Program-made: the position numbers and the translations under genes
The notes under the pieces: generated by a model
The model's input: the letters and a program-made list of their open reading frames with translations, nothing else
Database searches by the model: none
What the model was told of the DNA's origin: nothing
Shown: positions 24,807-37,679 of the stretch, piece after piece
Position numbering within the stretch: position 1 is the first letter of the stretch
How the letters are laid out: each line of letters begins with the position of its first letter
From: Tipula vernalis
Lineage: Eukaryota; Arthropoda; Insecta; Diptera; Tipulidae
Reading direction: 5' to 3'
NCBI GenBank assembly: GCA_958295665.1
Contig: OY282560.1
Location: 51,832,333 to 51,896,332 of the forward strand
Length of the DNA stretch: 64,000 nt

Positions 24807-26003
24807 ATTTCTTCGTCGGAATATCGTACAACATTTGATGCAAATATTGCTTGTTATTTATATGGCCGACCCCAGGGACCGACCATTTGATAATTTTTAC
24901 ATCAAATGCATACTATACGAAAATTCGAGAAAAATCATTTGACCTTGGGACTTTTGATTTTTTGTTGAATAAATTTAGTCACTTCAATAGTTTGTTCGAT
25001 GACACAGAAATCGCCTAAATTTATACTATTGGGATTACTCACACTACTACATTTTTTGTTATTTGCTAAGAACTTCACTTCGGTCAGTTGCCTTGTATCA
25101 AGCCTTGGTATCAATTAAATGTTAATTAAACAGAATGCAAACGTTCACATTCAATTTGATATATTTGGTATATATCTGTCGGTCGATTTATTTGTTATCT
25201 CTTCACAGTCCAAACAGATTATTGAATAGTCCTGAAATATGCAAAAATCTGTTATTTATGATTATTTTAAAACCCGCCTTCTTTCCACGTGGACATATAG
25301 TGCATTTTAGGAAGCAGCTTACATTCAGGCGAATTCAATAAATAAATGGTTTTTTGGGTGTTTTGCTACTTCATTTGCTAGTACACTACTGAACTTAGTT
25401 TCAAATTGAATTATTTAAATTTTTGTTTAATCGAAAAATGGAATGGGACACTAAAAAATTTTTCAACGAAATAGTAAAAATTATAACAATCAAAATCAAC
25501 CAAACCAAGTAATAATATTTAAAGATCATTATTAACACAGATATACTAATTGAAAAAAAATAACAACTATGCAAATATATATTTGATAATTGAATTACTG
25601 GCGGTGATGCTATGATATTCAAATCAATGCTTTACTGAAAAAACAAATAAGCCCCCTAACGAGATATTTGTAAAATTAAGTGATAAAGAAAGACAACAAA
25701 TATTTAATAAATCGGCGGTTTTTTAACTAACCTAAATATCTTACGTAAAAGCTACCGGATGTCTTAATACTTACGACTACATAATAAAATTATCACAGCT
25801 TACTTTAAAATTTACAAATTGCTAAAATCATTGCTTGGTTGATGAGCTTTTCACAATGTTACATTGTTCAGTAAGCTATTCGTGTTTTACCAGAGCCTTC
25901 TAGAGTACAGAGCCATAATCATATGTGTTAACTTTTCAAAATTTTTTTAGTGGTCTAGATTTTCATTATTCGCCTTAAGAATTCAAGGTTCGAATCACTG
26001 GAT
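24807..26003. other. AT-rich intergenic sequence
   Basis: The right part of the BEL/Pao leader may extend here, but no LTR could be identified. Near 24,890-24,950 there is an imperfect inverted phrase (ATCAAATG / CATTTGAT). The rest is AT-rich and lacks gene signals. Confidence 0.4.
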
Positions 26004-26368
26004 TGTGAATAAAAACAAAACGATTCAATTTATCACCAACGAATTTATTTATTGAACACAAAAATTATTACAACACTATTTTTATAACTATAATTCATAA
26101 ATTCACTTTTTATCATTTTTACACAATTTTACCGATCACTTATAACTTGCATATCGCACTAAAATAATTTTTAAAACACTTTTTAATTCCTTTTAAATAC
26201 CAAATAATAATAATCCAACCAAACTTCTAGAAATTTCATGCCTTTTCCGGTAAGAATAGTCTAGAAACATTTAGATCAGTTTTATCATGGAAAATTCCAT
26301 TTTAGTACAGTAAAACATTGAGCTATTAATTTAATTTATTCTATTACAACCTAGATGTCACCGTAACA
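26004..26368 (-). mobile_element. Candidate 3' LTR of the Ty3/Gypsy element, with polypurine tract
   Basis: Downstream of the minus-strand Gypsy pol, the minus strand reads AGGTGGGGGTAG, a good polypurine tract, directly followed by TGTTACGGTGACATC. The segment continues about 365 bp to TTCACA and includes AATAAATAAA near its end. TG...CA ends, a purine tract and a polyadenylation signal fit a 3' LTR. No matching 5' LTR is found in the window, so the outer boundary is tentative. Confidence 0.5.
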
Positions 26369-26383
26369 CTACCCCCACCTAAG

Positions 26384-28697
26384 TCTGTTTATCCCGAACA
26401 GAACCGAAATCACATCCTCTGTATAGGGTAAGCCTCTCTAAATGCACCACCTTTGGTTTACCCCGATGTCACTTGCGTATCCGATAAACCATGTCGCGCA
26501 TCTTTGCGATGACAGTGTGAGGTCCCTCCCAAGCTGGTATCGGTGATAATCCCTTTTTCAATTGCGATTTGTGAGGCCATACAAATTGCCCTTCTATATA
26601 TGACATACGAGCAAATAACCAAGGCTTCCAGGTTATTTGCTCGTATGTCATATCGAGCGTTCATCCAGTCACTTGACATTCGTCTTTTTCTTACAACCAG
26701 TCTACGTAGTCCACATAAGGCTGCTGATGTAAAAGCCCGCAAACTTTAAATCTTCCACTAATCGTAAATTATCTCCAAATAATGTTTTAGCTGGTGTCAT
26801 TCCGGTTGTGTCATGTATTGCTGATCAAATTCCCAGTTGCGTTGCTTTTCCACAACGACCTTTGCTAGATATTCCTCTAATGTTCAATTGAATCTTTCCA
26901 CCATACCATCATACTGTGGATACAAAGGCATTTTCTCGTGTTATATATACCGAGCGTTATATGAATCTCCATCGGCACTCCAAATCTGCTAATCCAATTG
27001 TTGACTACGGCATCAGCTATTGTTCTCGTCTCCTGATTTGGAATTGGGTACATCTCCGGCCATTTGCTAAAATAATCCATTATTACTAGCACATATTTAT
27101 TACCGCTCTCGGTGGTGGCAAATGGCCCCGCTACATCCATTGTAACTGTTTCGAATCGTCCTCCGACGTTGTATTGTTTCATGGTTCCACGATTTTTACG
27201 TGCGGGTCCTTTGACCGCCGCACATTTGTGACATTTCTGGCACCACTCTATCATAGACTGTCTATATCCTGCCCAGTAGAATCGTTTACGTATCTTGGCC
27301 AGTATGTTTTATTAATTCCTAGGTGGCCCCCACTTGCTCCTTCATGATACTCATGATGATTTTCGCAATCCGGCAATTTGGGATCACCAGCAACAATTGC
27401 TTCACTTACCATTGGCTAAGCCACAAAGCCTTGACAATGGGAGTTTTGTCCGCGATCTCGCTCCAAGTGAGCCGGTGTTCCTTTTTCTTTCATTCCATGA
27501 TAACTGATAAATCCGTATCATCCAATTGCTCCTTCCTAATTATTTCGTCGGTCCACTCCTTCCTTTCACTGGTTCCTTTGCTTCAACGTGACCACAATAT
27601 TTACATGCTACTGGACATGGCCGTCTTGATGATGCGTCGGCATTTTCGTATGCGCTTCCCGTCCGATGTTCGATCTGGAAATTGTAGCTTTGAAGACGTT
27701 TGATCCAGCGTGCTACCTGTCCCTCTGGATTCTTGAGTTGCAATAGTTACCGTAAAGCGTCGTGATCTGTCCGTAAATGGAATTGCTGGCCATAAAGGTA
27801 CTTACGGAAATGCTTAACGTTGGCCATCCGTTCTCTGTGATAAAACTTCTCCTACATATACCGTCATTGCTTGCACCGTTATCGAAAATAAATTGCACGT
27901 TGGGCATAGGGTATGCTAGGATTGGCGCGACACACAATTATTTCCTTAGCTCCACGAATGCTTCTTCCTGGTCATTCTTCCCTTCGAATGCCTCGTTCTT
28001 AACGGTTAACTCGTATAAACTCTTTGCGACCTTGGCGAATCCCGGCAAGAATCGTCTGTAATAAGTGTATAATCCCAAAAAGCTCCGTAATTCGTGTAAA
28101 TGTTTAGGTCTTGGCCAATCCTTTACCGCTGCGATCTTTTCTTCGTCGGTGTGAATTCCATCAGTCGTTACCAGATGACCCAAGTATTTTATTTCAGTTC
28201 TGAACAGCTTACACTTCTTTGAACTTAACTTTAATTCGGTAGCCTGAATCTGATCCAAAACTTCTGCCAAGTTCCTTAGATGCTCGTCGAAATCTTCCCC
28301 ATGACGATGATGTCGTCCAGATATATTAGGCACGTCTTCCAATGCAATCCCTTTAACATGCGCCCCATTAAGCCCATTACCCACACTGAACGCAGTTTCC
28401 TCACGATCTTCCTCATGGACTGTTAGATGGTTCGATTACACTTGCCGTCTACATTTCTGTTACCATCCAGGCGAATTCTTGTTGTTTTGCCAATGGTAAT
28501 CTCCTGGGTGGTTGACGAATCGGCATCTCCGCTCCCGTATCAATTCGGTCCTTTATCATTGAGGTCGTTCCGTTATTATCCGATGTACTGCAGAATATGG
28601 ACATGTACCGTTTGAGTAGTTGATGTGCAGAATTTTTCTGAGCTTCGTTGTGTGGCCTTGCATGTTGACTTTTCCAATCGGACTTTTCTGTACACAC
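26384..28697 (-). pseudogene. Decayed Ty3/Gypsy pol (RT, RNase H, integrase)
   Basis: Fragments of a Ty3/Gypsy polymerase lie in the expected order leftward. The pre-RT block (28,697-28,449) has IRQPPRRLPLAKQQEF. The RT second half (28,384-27,938) has FDEHLRNLAEVL, KCKLFRTEIKYLGHLVT and LRSFLGLYTYYRRFLPGF. RNase H (27,743-27,540) has FQIEHRTGSAYENADA. Integrase (27,254-26,877) has the zinc-type CQKCHKCAA, then VTMDVAGPF with the first catalytic Asp and DYFSKWPEMY. The RT catalytic YxDD block is lost at a frame change near 28,330, and the integrase second Asp region is degraded. A perfect hairpin at 26,598-26,653 breaks the C-terminus. No gag or envelope is recognised. It is an old, inactive copy. 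Confidence 0.8.
26598..26653. repeat. Perfect 23-bp inverted repeat with 10-bp loop
   Basis: Bases 26,598-26,620 and 26,631-26,653 are exact reverse complements around AAGGCTTCCA. The copies lie in the 3' part of the Gypsy pol remnant and interrupt its frame. Confidence 0.9.
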
Positions 28698-29640
28698 TTT
28701 ACCATAATCGAAAGATCACTATATTTGCCGATTGTTCATTGCCAATTGTCTTACGCACTAAACCATTGCCCTTATTGTAACAATTTAGACTTAACTTACT
28801 CAAGCCAAGTACCTAAAATTAAAAGAAAAGACACAAAGAATCAGGTTTATCAAATAACTCAACCAAGGAATGTACTTATCTGAAATATCAGCTGATCCAC
28901 CGCACTACATAACTTTCGCAGCTGTAATTATTACTTGTGTACCTGAAAGGATATAATTGTTTAAATTTATTACGATTGAATAATTCTCAATTTACATAAA
29001 TCTTACCTTTACTAATTAATTTGCCGTCGAAATATTCGTGACGTGTTTACGTTTAAGAATTTTTGACAGATCGAAAAATATATAAACTTACGTACTAGAT
29101 TAAGACTATAACGACGAATAAATGTTGTACTAATATTGTAATAAAATCATAATTTCCAATGTTTAAAACCAGATGTCAGATTAGTTGTAAGAAAATTTAT
29201 GTAATTAAAAAATAAGAAAAAAAGGTCTCTTCTCGTTCGATCGTCACACAGTAAACATCGGTGGTGATCATTTTTGGGTTGTGAACAAAAAAAAACCATA
29301 CAATAATCCATAATAAAAATAAATAACGTATAACAAAATAACGGTGTCACAAAAAATACCGATGATTGTCCCATTCTTGATGGTTCTTGTCTTATCCGAG
29401 AGATTTTCAACAACCTGGGTGACCCGAAACCTCCTTTCAATCTTCCCTATACGATCGCCTCCAAGTTCGGTGGCAGCTGTCGTATTTTAAAACTGCTCGT
29501 CCAATATCCACCACGAAGCCATTTGCCTCATGAAGTCCATCCCACTTCGTGTTGGAAAAGAGTTCTTCCGATCTGTATTTTCACGATCATTCTGCCTTTT
29601 ATTATTGAACTATCTACAGTTGCCGTTTGAACTTCATCTA
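28698..29640. other. No gene assigned; possible remains of the Gypsy 5' part
   Basis: No protein motif is recognised. The first part is AT-rich. From 29,340 to 29,600 the composition is more balanced and may be decayed retroelement coding sequence, but I cannot name it. Confidence 0.35.
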
Positions 29641-29910
29641 AAAATCATTTTAGAGTCTCAATTTCAATGTACACGTCAAGTTTCTGCATAATCGGTTGAG
29701 AAATAGGCAAGTTTCATCATACTTGGCCATATTCTCGATCTTTATCCAAAAATAATTTTATAACCCCATTTCCATAGCACATGTCAAATTTCTTCATAAT
29801 CGGTTAGGGAATAGCCAAGTTCCATGTTACCTGGACATATTCCAGAGCTTTATCCAAAAATCATTTTAGAACCCTCTTTCCATTCGAAATGCTGGATTTC
29901 ATCAAAATCG
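29641..29910. repeat. Dispersed ~114-bp repeat, two tandem copies plus a partial
   Basis: Units begin near 29,641, 29,755 and 29,868. Each has the order AAATCATTTTA or variant, then a CATGTCAA(A/G)TTTCT-like block, ATCGGTT, CAAGTT(C/T)CAT, CATATTC and TTTATCC. The same family is at bases 1-120. Confidence 0.75.
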
Positions 29911-29960
29911 CATTAGATATAGTATCCCAACAAAATGTTTATAAAAAAAAAACCGCATAT

Positions 29961-30041
29961 CCTCAGTTTAACGGACACCTCACTATAACGGACAACTTTT
30001 TTGGTTCCGTCGATTTCCATTGTAGTGAGGTTTCCCTGTAT
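29961..30041. mobile_element. Pogo/Tigger-like terminal sequence remnant
   Basis: Phrases AACGGACACCTCACTATAACGGACAA and, inverted, AACCTCACTACAATGGA, lie against a TACAGGGAAACCTCAC-type end at 30,041-30,025 on the minus strand. These resemble the ends of pogo/Tigger-type DNA transposons. Only about 80 bp is present and no transposase is nearby. Confidence 0.45.
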
Positions 30042-31232
30042 ATAGATAGCTCAACTGCGTACTAAAACCTAATCCAATCCCAACTAAACCACAGCTCAAC
30101 CCTAATTCAACTCGCAAACGGAATCAAACTTAATCCTCAACTCAACCAAACTAAACCAACCTCCAAACTCTACGCCAAACTCAATCATCAAATCAGCATA
30201 TATAAAAAATTCGTCAACCACTCACTATATCGTATCCAACCCAAATTCAACTCTAACACAACTTCACCTCAACCCGTAAATTCGATGGACAACTCAATAA
30301 TCAAACCAGCATACATAAAAAATTCGTAAATATTTTTTGGTTCAATTTGTATGGCAGGTACCTCACCCTCTTGACGTACAGTTTCCAAAAGCTTTTCAAA
30401 TCCCCGCCTTGACCATAGAAACAGATTATCGAAAAAAAAATCCAAATCGGACACGCCGTTCTCGAGATACCACTGGTACAGCCTCTAGACATCCAGATAT
30501 CCAAAAATCCAGACTTCAGGACAGACGGACGGACGTTTTTTTTTTTAACTTGTTCAGACTCATGGGCTTTCAAAACATCGAGAAAAATGGGTTTGAACTA
30601 GCCAAATTCTATGTTATTTTTGACAGGATTTCACTTTACTGGAGATAGACGATACCTTATCAGTTTGATGGATAAATAATTTATTTAGATATTCCGTGTA
30701 CTATTAGAAACAGAGTCCAAATTTCTAAAAAGGGAAAAACTATGTTTCGAATATTAATCGTGAAACGCTCGGGCTAAAGTTCTGGTAGTTCACACAATAT
30801 CTGAATAAATTCTCCATCCAACAAGCTTAAAAGTTGTCCCTTATTCCCAGATACTTGTGTTTCAAATTTTAATCTTTTAATTGCAATTTTGACTGAAATT
30901 GGCAAACATTAAGACTTTTGGTAATAGATAAGGACTCAGGTTCTGATAGTACATGGAAGACCTGTACAAATTCACGACCTGTTGACATATACTCTCGGAA
31001 AGTGTTTTATAAACTAATTGTTTGCTTAACATTTCTTTTTTACTTTTCCTACTATAACGAAGTTATATAGTATACATTGGGTAAGTATTGTAATCGGAAT
31101 TGTTATCGAACTAGATTACCAGGAAAATGTCGTATTCGTCCTTCCGTCCTTTCAGTCATACATTTTTATTATTTTTGTTTTGCCTCCCATTCTCTACAAA
31201 TATTGATAGTTTTGGTAGAAATTTTGTACAAA
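30042..31232. other. Intergenic, low-complexity and dispersed-repeat DNA
   Basis: The stretch 30,060-30,290 is C/A-rich (many CAACTCAA and CCAAACT phrases). The stretch 30,300-30,640 includes GGACAGACGGACGGACG, typical of dispersed insect repeats. CATAAAAAATTCGT occurs twice (about 30,202 and 30,314). No gene is supported. The last five bases before 31,238 are the left target duplication of the BEL/Pao element. Confidence 0.5.
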
Positions 31233-31237
31233 GATAG

Positions 31238-31619
31238 TGTTAAAGCTTAGAATAATTAATGTAAAAATAAAAAAAGGTTACCTACGTCATAATCGGAAAA
31301 ACCCCTGAATGTCGCCTATGCAGATTTTAGTTATGTTATCGACTTGGAGATTTTTTGCATTGTCTCTTGATTAACTGGAACATTGTTATGGTTTTAAAAA
31401 CGGGTTTTCGATTATGACTTTTACATTTATAAACAACAATAATAGAAAAATAAGGGAGTGGTAATGGACACTTCATTTTGAGTTTTGGTTGAAGCAGCAG
31501 GTGAAAAATTTTGGTCGTGGAAATAAGACAGTCGCGGAAATTAATTACTGTGTGTATCTTAATACGAAATAAAGAATACTGGTTGGGAAAAGATTTTTTT
31601 TTTGTTTGATTCCAAAACA
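31238..31619 (+). repeat. 5' LTR of the BEL/Pao element
   Basis: The LTR starts TGTTAAAGCTTAG and ends GATTCCAAAACA. AATAAAGAATACTGG lies 40-50 bp before the end and could serve as the polyadenylation signal. A TATA-like TTTATAAACAA occurs in the middle. The 3' LTR matches throughout except at base 2. Confidence 0.93.
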
Positions 31620-31632
31620 TGGTAGCAGAGCG
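31620..31632 (+). promoter_or_regulatory. Primer-binding site candidate
   Basis: TGGTAGCAGAGCG directly follows the 5' LTR. It starts with TGG, as expected for pairing with the CCA end of a tRNA. The tRNA was not identified. Confidence 0.7.
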
Positions 31633-32249
31633 TAGTTTTCCGTTTTTACGTAATTTCGTGGTGGTTTTGTAATTAATACAAATAGTGATTACTGAGTGTG
31701 TAGTGATTGATTACAAAACATAGTGATACAAAACAAATTGAGTGCCGTAAAAAATATTTTAATATATAAATTAAACGCAACACCGTTATTTCAAGCACTC
31801 AATTAATTAGTTAAAATACAAAATACAGTGCATAAACGATAAATAAAATTGAGAATCGAAAGGCGACGGGCCGTAAAGTGCGCGAATCAGTTATTACTGT
31901 TCCACAGTGTGGATAATAACGATTGTGAAGTTTTTCCTAAGTTTCCTAAAATTAACAAATCATTTGAATGTATGTGTAAAAACTTCGCAATAAAGAACTA
32001 CTTATAAACGAAAAATTCATATTACGAATTATTTAAAAGAATTCCTTTTAACCAAACAAAAATTGAACAAAAAGTTTATCTCCATAAGATACAGCAATAC
32101 AATTTTATTTAAAACTAATAAAATTAATTTAAATAACTCAAAAAAAATTATTAGGTTAAATTAATTATTTTAAAATTAAAACTGTTTCAAACTTAACCTA
32201 ATTTACCGCAACTATAACCAAAACTTATATTTAATTATTTACCACAGAA
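31633..32249 (+). other. BEL/Pao leader, unique part
   Basis: This is AT-rich untranslated leader without an ORF. The phrase GTGAAGTTTTTCCTAA near 31,926 recurs at about 41,561, just before gag. The satellite therefore sits between two parts of an older, related leader sequence. Confidence 0.6.
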
Positions 32250-35200
32250 CCACTCTAAAGGAAAACCATATAGATTTTCCGAAATCTAGGGAAATAGGTA
32301 GTTATTAGAATTAAACATTTCTGAATTCGCTACCACTATGGTTATATATCGATTTTCCAAAATTTTCCTGCTGTTCCCGAAAAGCGCGCATTCTAACGGA
32401 GACCAATTATGAGTTGCTGTGGACCTATTCTAAAGGAAAACCATACAGATTTTCCGAAATCTAGGGGAATAGGTAGTTAGGATTGAACATTTCTGAATTC
32501 GCTTCCACTATGGTTGTATACCGATTTTCCAAAATTTTCCTGCTGTTCCCGAAAAGCGCGCATTCTAACGGAGACCAATTATGAGTTGCTGTGGACCTAT
32601 TCTAAAGGAAAACCATACAGATTTTCAGAAATCTAGGGGAATAGGTAGTTAGGATTGAACATTTCTGAGTTCGCTTCCACTATGGTTGTATATCGATTTT
32701 CCAAAATTTTCCTGCTGTTCCCGAAAAGCGCGCATTCTAACGGAGACCAATTATGAGTTGCTGTGGACCTATTCTAAAGGAAAACCATACCGATTTTCAG
32801 AAATCTAGAGGAATAGGTAGTTAGGATTGAACATTTCTGAATTCGCTTCCACTATGGTTGTATACCGATTTTCCAAAATTTTCCTGCTGTTCCCGAAAAG
32901 CGCGCATTCTAACGGAGACCAATTATGAGTTGCTGTGGACCTATTCTAAAGGAAAACCATACAGATTTTCCGAAATCTAGGGGAATAGGTAGTTAGGATT
33001 GAACATTTCTGAGTTCGCTTCCACTATGGTTGTATATCGATTTTCCAAAATTTTCCTGCTGTTCCCGAAAAGCGCGCATTCTAACGGAGACCAATTATGA
33101 GTTGCTGTGGACCTATTCTAAAGGAAAACCATACAGATTTTCCGAAATCTAGGGGAATAGGTAGTTAGGATTGAACATTTCTGAATTCGCTTCCACTATG
33201 GTTGTATACCGATTTTCCAAAATTTTCCTGCTGTTCCCGAAAAGCGCGCATTCTAACGGAGACCAATTATGAGTTGCTGTGGACCTATTCTAAAGGAAAA
33301 CCATACAGATTTTCAGAAATCTAGGGGAATAGGTAGTTAGGATTGAACATTTCTGAGTTCGCTTCCACTATGGTTGTATATCGATTTTCCAAAATTTTCC
33401 TGCTGTTCCCGAAAAGCGCGCATTCTAACGGAGACCAATTATGAGTTGCTGTGGACCTATTCTAAAGGAAAACCATACCGATTTTCAGAAATCTAGGGGA
33501 ATAGGTAGTTAGGATTGAACATTTCTGAATTCGCTTCCACTATGGTTGTATACCGATTTTCCAAAATTTTCCTGCTGTTCCCGAAAAGCGCGCATTCTAA
33601 CGGAGACCAATTATGAGTTGCTGTGGACCTATTCTAAAGGAAAACCATACAGATTTTCCGAAATCTAGGGGAATAGGTAGTTAGGATTGAACATTTCTGA
33701 GTTCGCTTCCACTATGGTTGTATATCGATTTTCCAAAATTTTCCTGCTGTTCCCGAAAAGCGCGCATTCTAACGGAGACCAATTATGAGTTGCTGTGGAC
33801 CTATTCTAAAGGAAAACCATACCGATTTTCAGAAATCTAGGGGAATAGGTAGTTAGGATTGAACATTTCTGAATTCGCTTCCACTATGGTTGTATACCGA
33901 TTTTCCAAAATTTTCCTGCTGTTCCCGAAAAGCGCGCATTCTAACGGAGACCAATTATGAGTTGCTGTGGACCTATTCTAAAGGAAAACCATACAGATTT
34001 TCCGAAATCTAGGGGAATAGGTAGTTAGGATTGAACATTTCTGAGTTCGCTTCCACTATGGTTGTATATCGATTTTCCAAAATTTTCCTGCTGTTCCCGA
34101 AAAGCGCGCATTCTAACGGAGACCAATTATGAGTTGCTGTGGACCTATTCTAAAGGAAAACCATACAGATTTTCCGAAATCTAGGGGAATAGGTAGTTAG
34201 GATTGAACATTTCTGAATTCGCTTCCACTATGGTTGTATATCGATTTTCCAAAATTTTCCTGCTGTTCCCGAAAAGCGCGCATTCTAACGGAGACCAATT
34301 ATGAGTTGCTGTGGACCTATTCTAAAGGAAAACCATACAGATTTTCCGAAATCTAGGGGAATAGGTAGTTAGGATTGAACATTTCTGAGTTCGCTTCCAC
34401 TATGGTTGTATATCGATTTTCCAAAATTTTCCTGCTGTTCCCGAAAAGCGCGCATTCTAACGGAGACCAATTATGAGTTGCTGTGGACCTATTCTAAAGG
34501 AAAACCATACCGATTTTCCGAAATCTAGGGGAATAGGTAGTTAGGATTGAACATTTCTAAATTCGCTTCCACTATGGTTGTATACCGATTTTCCAAAATA
34601 TTCCTGCTGTTCCCGAAAAGCGCGCATTCTAACGGAGACCAATTATGAGTTGCTGTGGACCTATTCTAAAGGAAAACCATACAGATTTTCCGAAATCTAG
34701 GGGAATAGGTAGTTAGGATTGAACATTTCTGAGTTCGCTTCCACTATGGTTGTATATCGATTTTCCAAAATTTTCCTGCTGTTCCCGAAAAGCGCGCATT
34801 CTAACGGAGACCAATTATGAGTTGCTGTGGACCTATTCTAAAGGAAAACCATAGCGATTTTCCGAAATCTAGGGGAATAGGTAGTTAGGATTGAACATTT
34901 CTGAATTGGCTTCCACTATGGTTGTATATCGATTTTCCAAAATTTTCCTGCTGTTCCCGAAAAGCGCGCATTCTAACGGAGACCAATTATGAGTTGCTGT
35001 GGACCTATTCTAAAGGAAAACCATACAGATTTTCCGAAATCTAGGGGAATAGGTAGTTAGGATTGAACATTTCTGAATTGGCTTCCACTATGGTTGTATA
35101 TCGATTTTCCAAAATTTTCCTGCTGTTCCCGAAAAGCGCGCATTCTAACGGAGACCAATTATGAGTTGCTGTGGACCTATTCTAAAGGAAAACCATACAG

Positions 35201-37679
35201 ATTTTCCGAAATCTAGGGGAATAGGTAGTTAGGATTGAACATTTCTGAATTCGCTTCCACTATGGTTGTATATCGATTTTCCAAAATTTTCCTGCTGTTC
35301 CCGAAAAGCGCGCATTCTAACGGAGACCAATTATGAGTTGCTGTGGACCTATTCTAAAGGAAAACCATACAGATTTTCCGAAATCTAGGGGAATAGGTAG
35401 TTAGGATTGAACATTTCTGAGTTCGCTTCCACTATGGTTGTATATCGATTTTCCAAAATTTTCCTGCTGTTCCCGAAAAGCGCGCATTCTAACGGAGACC
35501 AATTATGAGTTACTGTGGACCTATTCTAAAGGAAAACCATACAGATTTTCCGAAATCTAGGGGAATAGGTAGTTAGGATTGAACATTTCTGAATTGGCTT
35601 CCACTATGGTTGTATATCGATTTTCCAAAATTTTCCTGCTGTTCCCGAAAAGCGCGCATTCTAACGGAGACCAATTATGAGTTGCTGTGGACCTATTCTA
35701 AAGGAAAACCATACAGATTTTCCGAAATCTAGGGGAATAGGTAGTTAGGATTGAACATTTCTGAGTTCGCTTCCACTATGGTTGTATATCGATTTTCCAA
35801 AATTTTCCTGCTGTTCCCGAAAAGCGCGCATTCTAACGGAGACCAATTATGAGTTGCTGTGGACCTATTCTAAAGGAAAACCATACCGATTTTCCGAAAT
35901 CTAGGGGAATAGGTAGTTAGGATTGAACATTTCTGAATTCGCTTCCACTATGGTTGTATACCGATTTTCCAAAATTTTCCTGCTGTTCCCGAAAAGCGCG
36001 CATTCTAACGGAGACCAATTATGAGTTGCTGTGGACCTATTCTAAAGGAAAACCATACAGATTTTCCGAAATCTAGGGGAATAGGTAGTTAGGATTGAAC
36101 ATTTCTGAGTTCGCTTCCACTATGGTTGTATATCGATTTTCCAAAATTTTCCTGCTGTTCCCGAAAAGCGCGCATTCTAACGGAGACCAATTATGAGTTG
36201 CTGTGGACCTATTCTAAAGGAAAACCATACAGATTTTCCGAAATCTAGGGGAATAGGTAGTTAGGATTGAACATTTCTGAATTCGCTTCCACTATGGTTG
36301 TATATCGATTTTCCAAAATTTTCCTGCTGTTCCCGAAAAGCGCGCATTCTAACGGAGACCAATTATGAGTTGCTGTGGACCTATTCTAAAGGAAAACCAT
36401 ACAGATTTTCCGAAATCTAGGGGAATAGGTAGTTAGGATTGAACATTTCTGAGTTCGCTTCCACTATGGTTGTATATCGATTTTCCAAAATTTTCCTGCT
36501 GTTCCCGAAAAGCGCGCATTCTAACGGAGACCAATTATGAGTTGCTGTGGACCTATTCTAAAGGAAAACCATACAGATTTTCAGAAATCTAGGGGAATAG
36601 GTAGTTAGGATTGAACATTTCTGAATTCGCTTCCACTATGGTTGTATATCGATTTTCCAAAATTTTCCTGCTGTTCCCGAAAAGCGCGCATTCTAACGGA
36701 GACCAGTTATGAGTTGCTGTGGACCTATTCTAAAGGAAAACCATACAGATTTTCCGAAATCTAGGGGAATAGGTAGTTAGGATTGAACATATCTGAATTC
36801 GCTTCCACTATGGTTGTATATCGATTTTCCAAAATTTTCCTGCTGTTCCCGAAAAGCGCGCATTCTAACGGAGACCAATTATGAGTTGCTGTGGACCTAT
36901 TCTAAAGGAAAACCATACCGATTTTCCGAAATCTAGGGGAATAGGTAGTTAGGATTGAACATTTCTGAATTCGCTTCCACTATGGTTGTATATCGATTTT
37001 CCAAAATTTTCCTGCTGTTCCCGAAAAGCGCGCATTCTAACGGAGACCAGTTATGAGTTGCTGTGGACCTATTCTAAAGGAAAACCATACAGATTTTCCG
37101 AAATCTAGGGGAATAGGTAGTTAGGATTGAACATATCTGAATTCGCTTCCACTATGGTTGTATATCGATTTTCCAAAATTTTCCTGCTGTTCCCGAAAAG
37201 CGCGCATTCTAACGGAGACCAATTATGAGTTGCTGTGGACCTATTCTAAATGAAAACCATACAGATTTTCCGAAATCTAGGGGAATAGGTAGTTAGGATT
37301 GAACATTTCTGAATTCGCTTCCACTATGGTTGTATATCGATTTTCCAAAATTTTCCTGCTGTTCCCGAAAAGCGCGCATTCTAACGGAGACCAGTTATGA
37401 GTTGCTGTGGACCTATTCTAAAGGAAAACCATACAGATTTACCGAAATCTAGGGGAATAGGTAGTTAGGATTGAACATATCTGAATTCGCTTCCACTATG
37501 GTTGTATATCGATTTTCCAAAATTTTCCTGCTGTTCCCGAAAAGCGCGCATTCTAACGGAGACCAATTATGAGTTGCTGTGGACCTATTCTAAAGGAAAA
37601 CCATACAGATTTTCCAAAATCTAGGGGAATAGGTAGTTAGGATTGAACATTTCTGAATTCGCTTCCACTATGGTTGTAC
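32250..37679 (+). repeat. 172-bp tandem repeat, about 31 direct copies
   Basis: GGACCTATTCTAAAGGAAAA recurs at 32,421, 32,593, 32,765 and onward, every 172 bp. Monomers contain GAAATCTAGGGGAATAGG, AGTTAGGATTGAACATTTCT, TTCCAAAATTTTCCTGCTGT, CCCGAAAAGCGCGCATTC and GACCAATTATGAGTTGCTGT. For the first ten or so copies two variants alternate strictly (GAATTC with TATACC, then GAGTTC with TATATC), giving a 344-bp higher-order unit. Copies are nearly identical, unlike the older 180-bp array at 14-23 kb, to which this repeat is unrelated. The first copy is more diverged, an array edge. No ORF is present. Confidence 0.95.

Noticed and set aside
31053..31067. loxP-like palindrome TATAACGAAGTTATA just left of the BEL/Pao element
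   Set aside because: The arms are only 6 bp with a 3-bp centre, in AT-rich DNA, and there is no recombinase gene; a chance match.
32250..37679. CRISPR array
   Set aside because: The whole 172-bp unit repeats with no unique spacers and the context is a eukaryotic retrotransposon.
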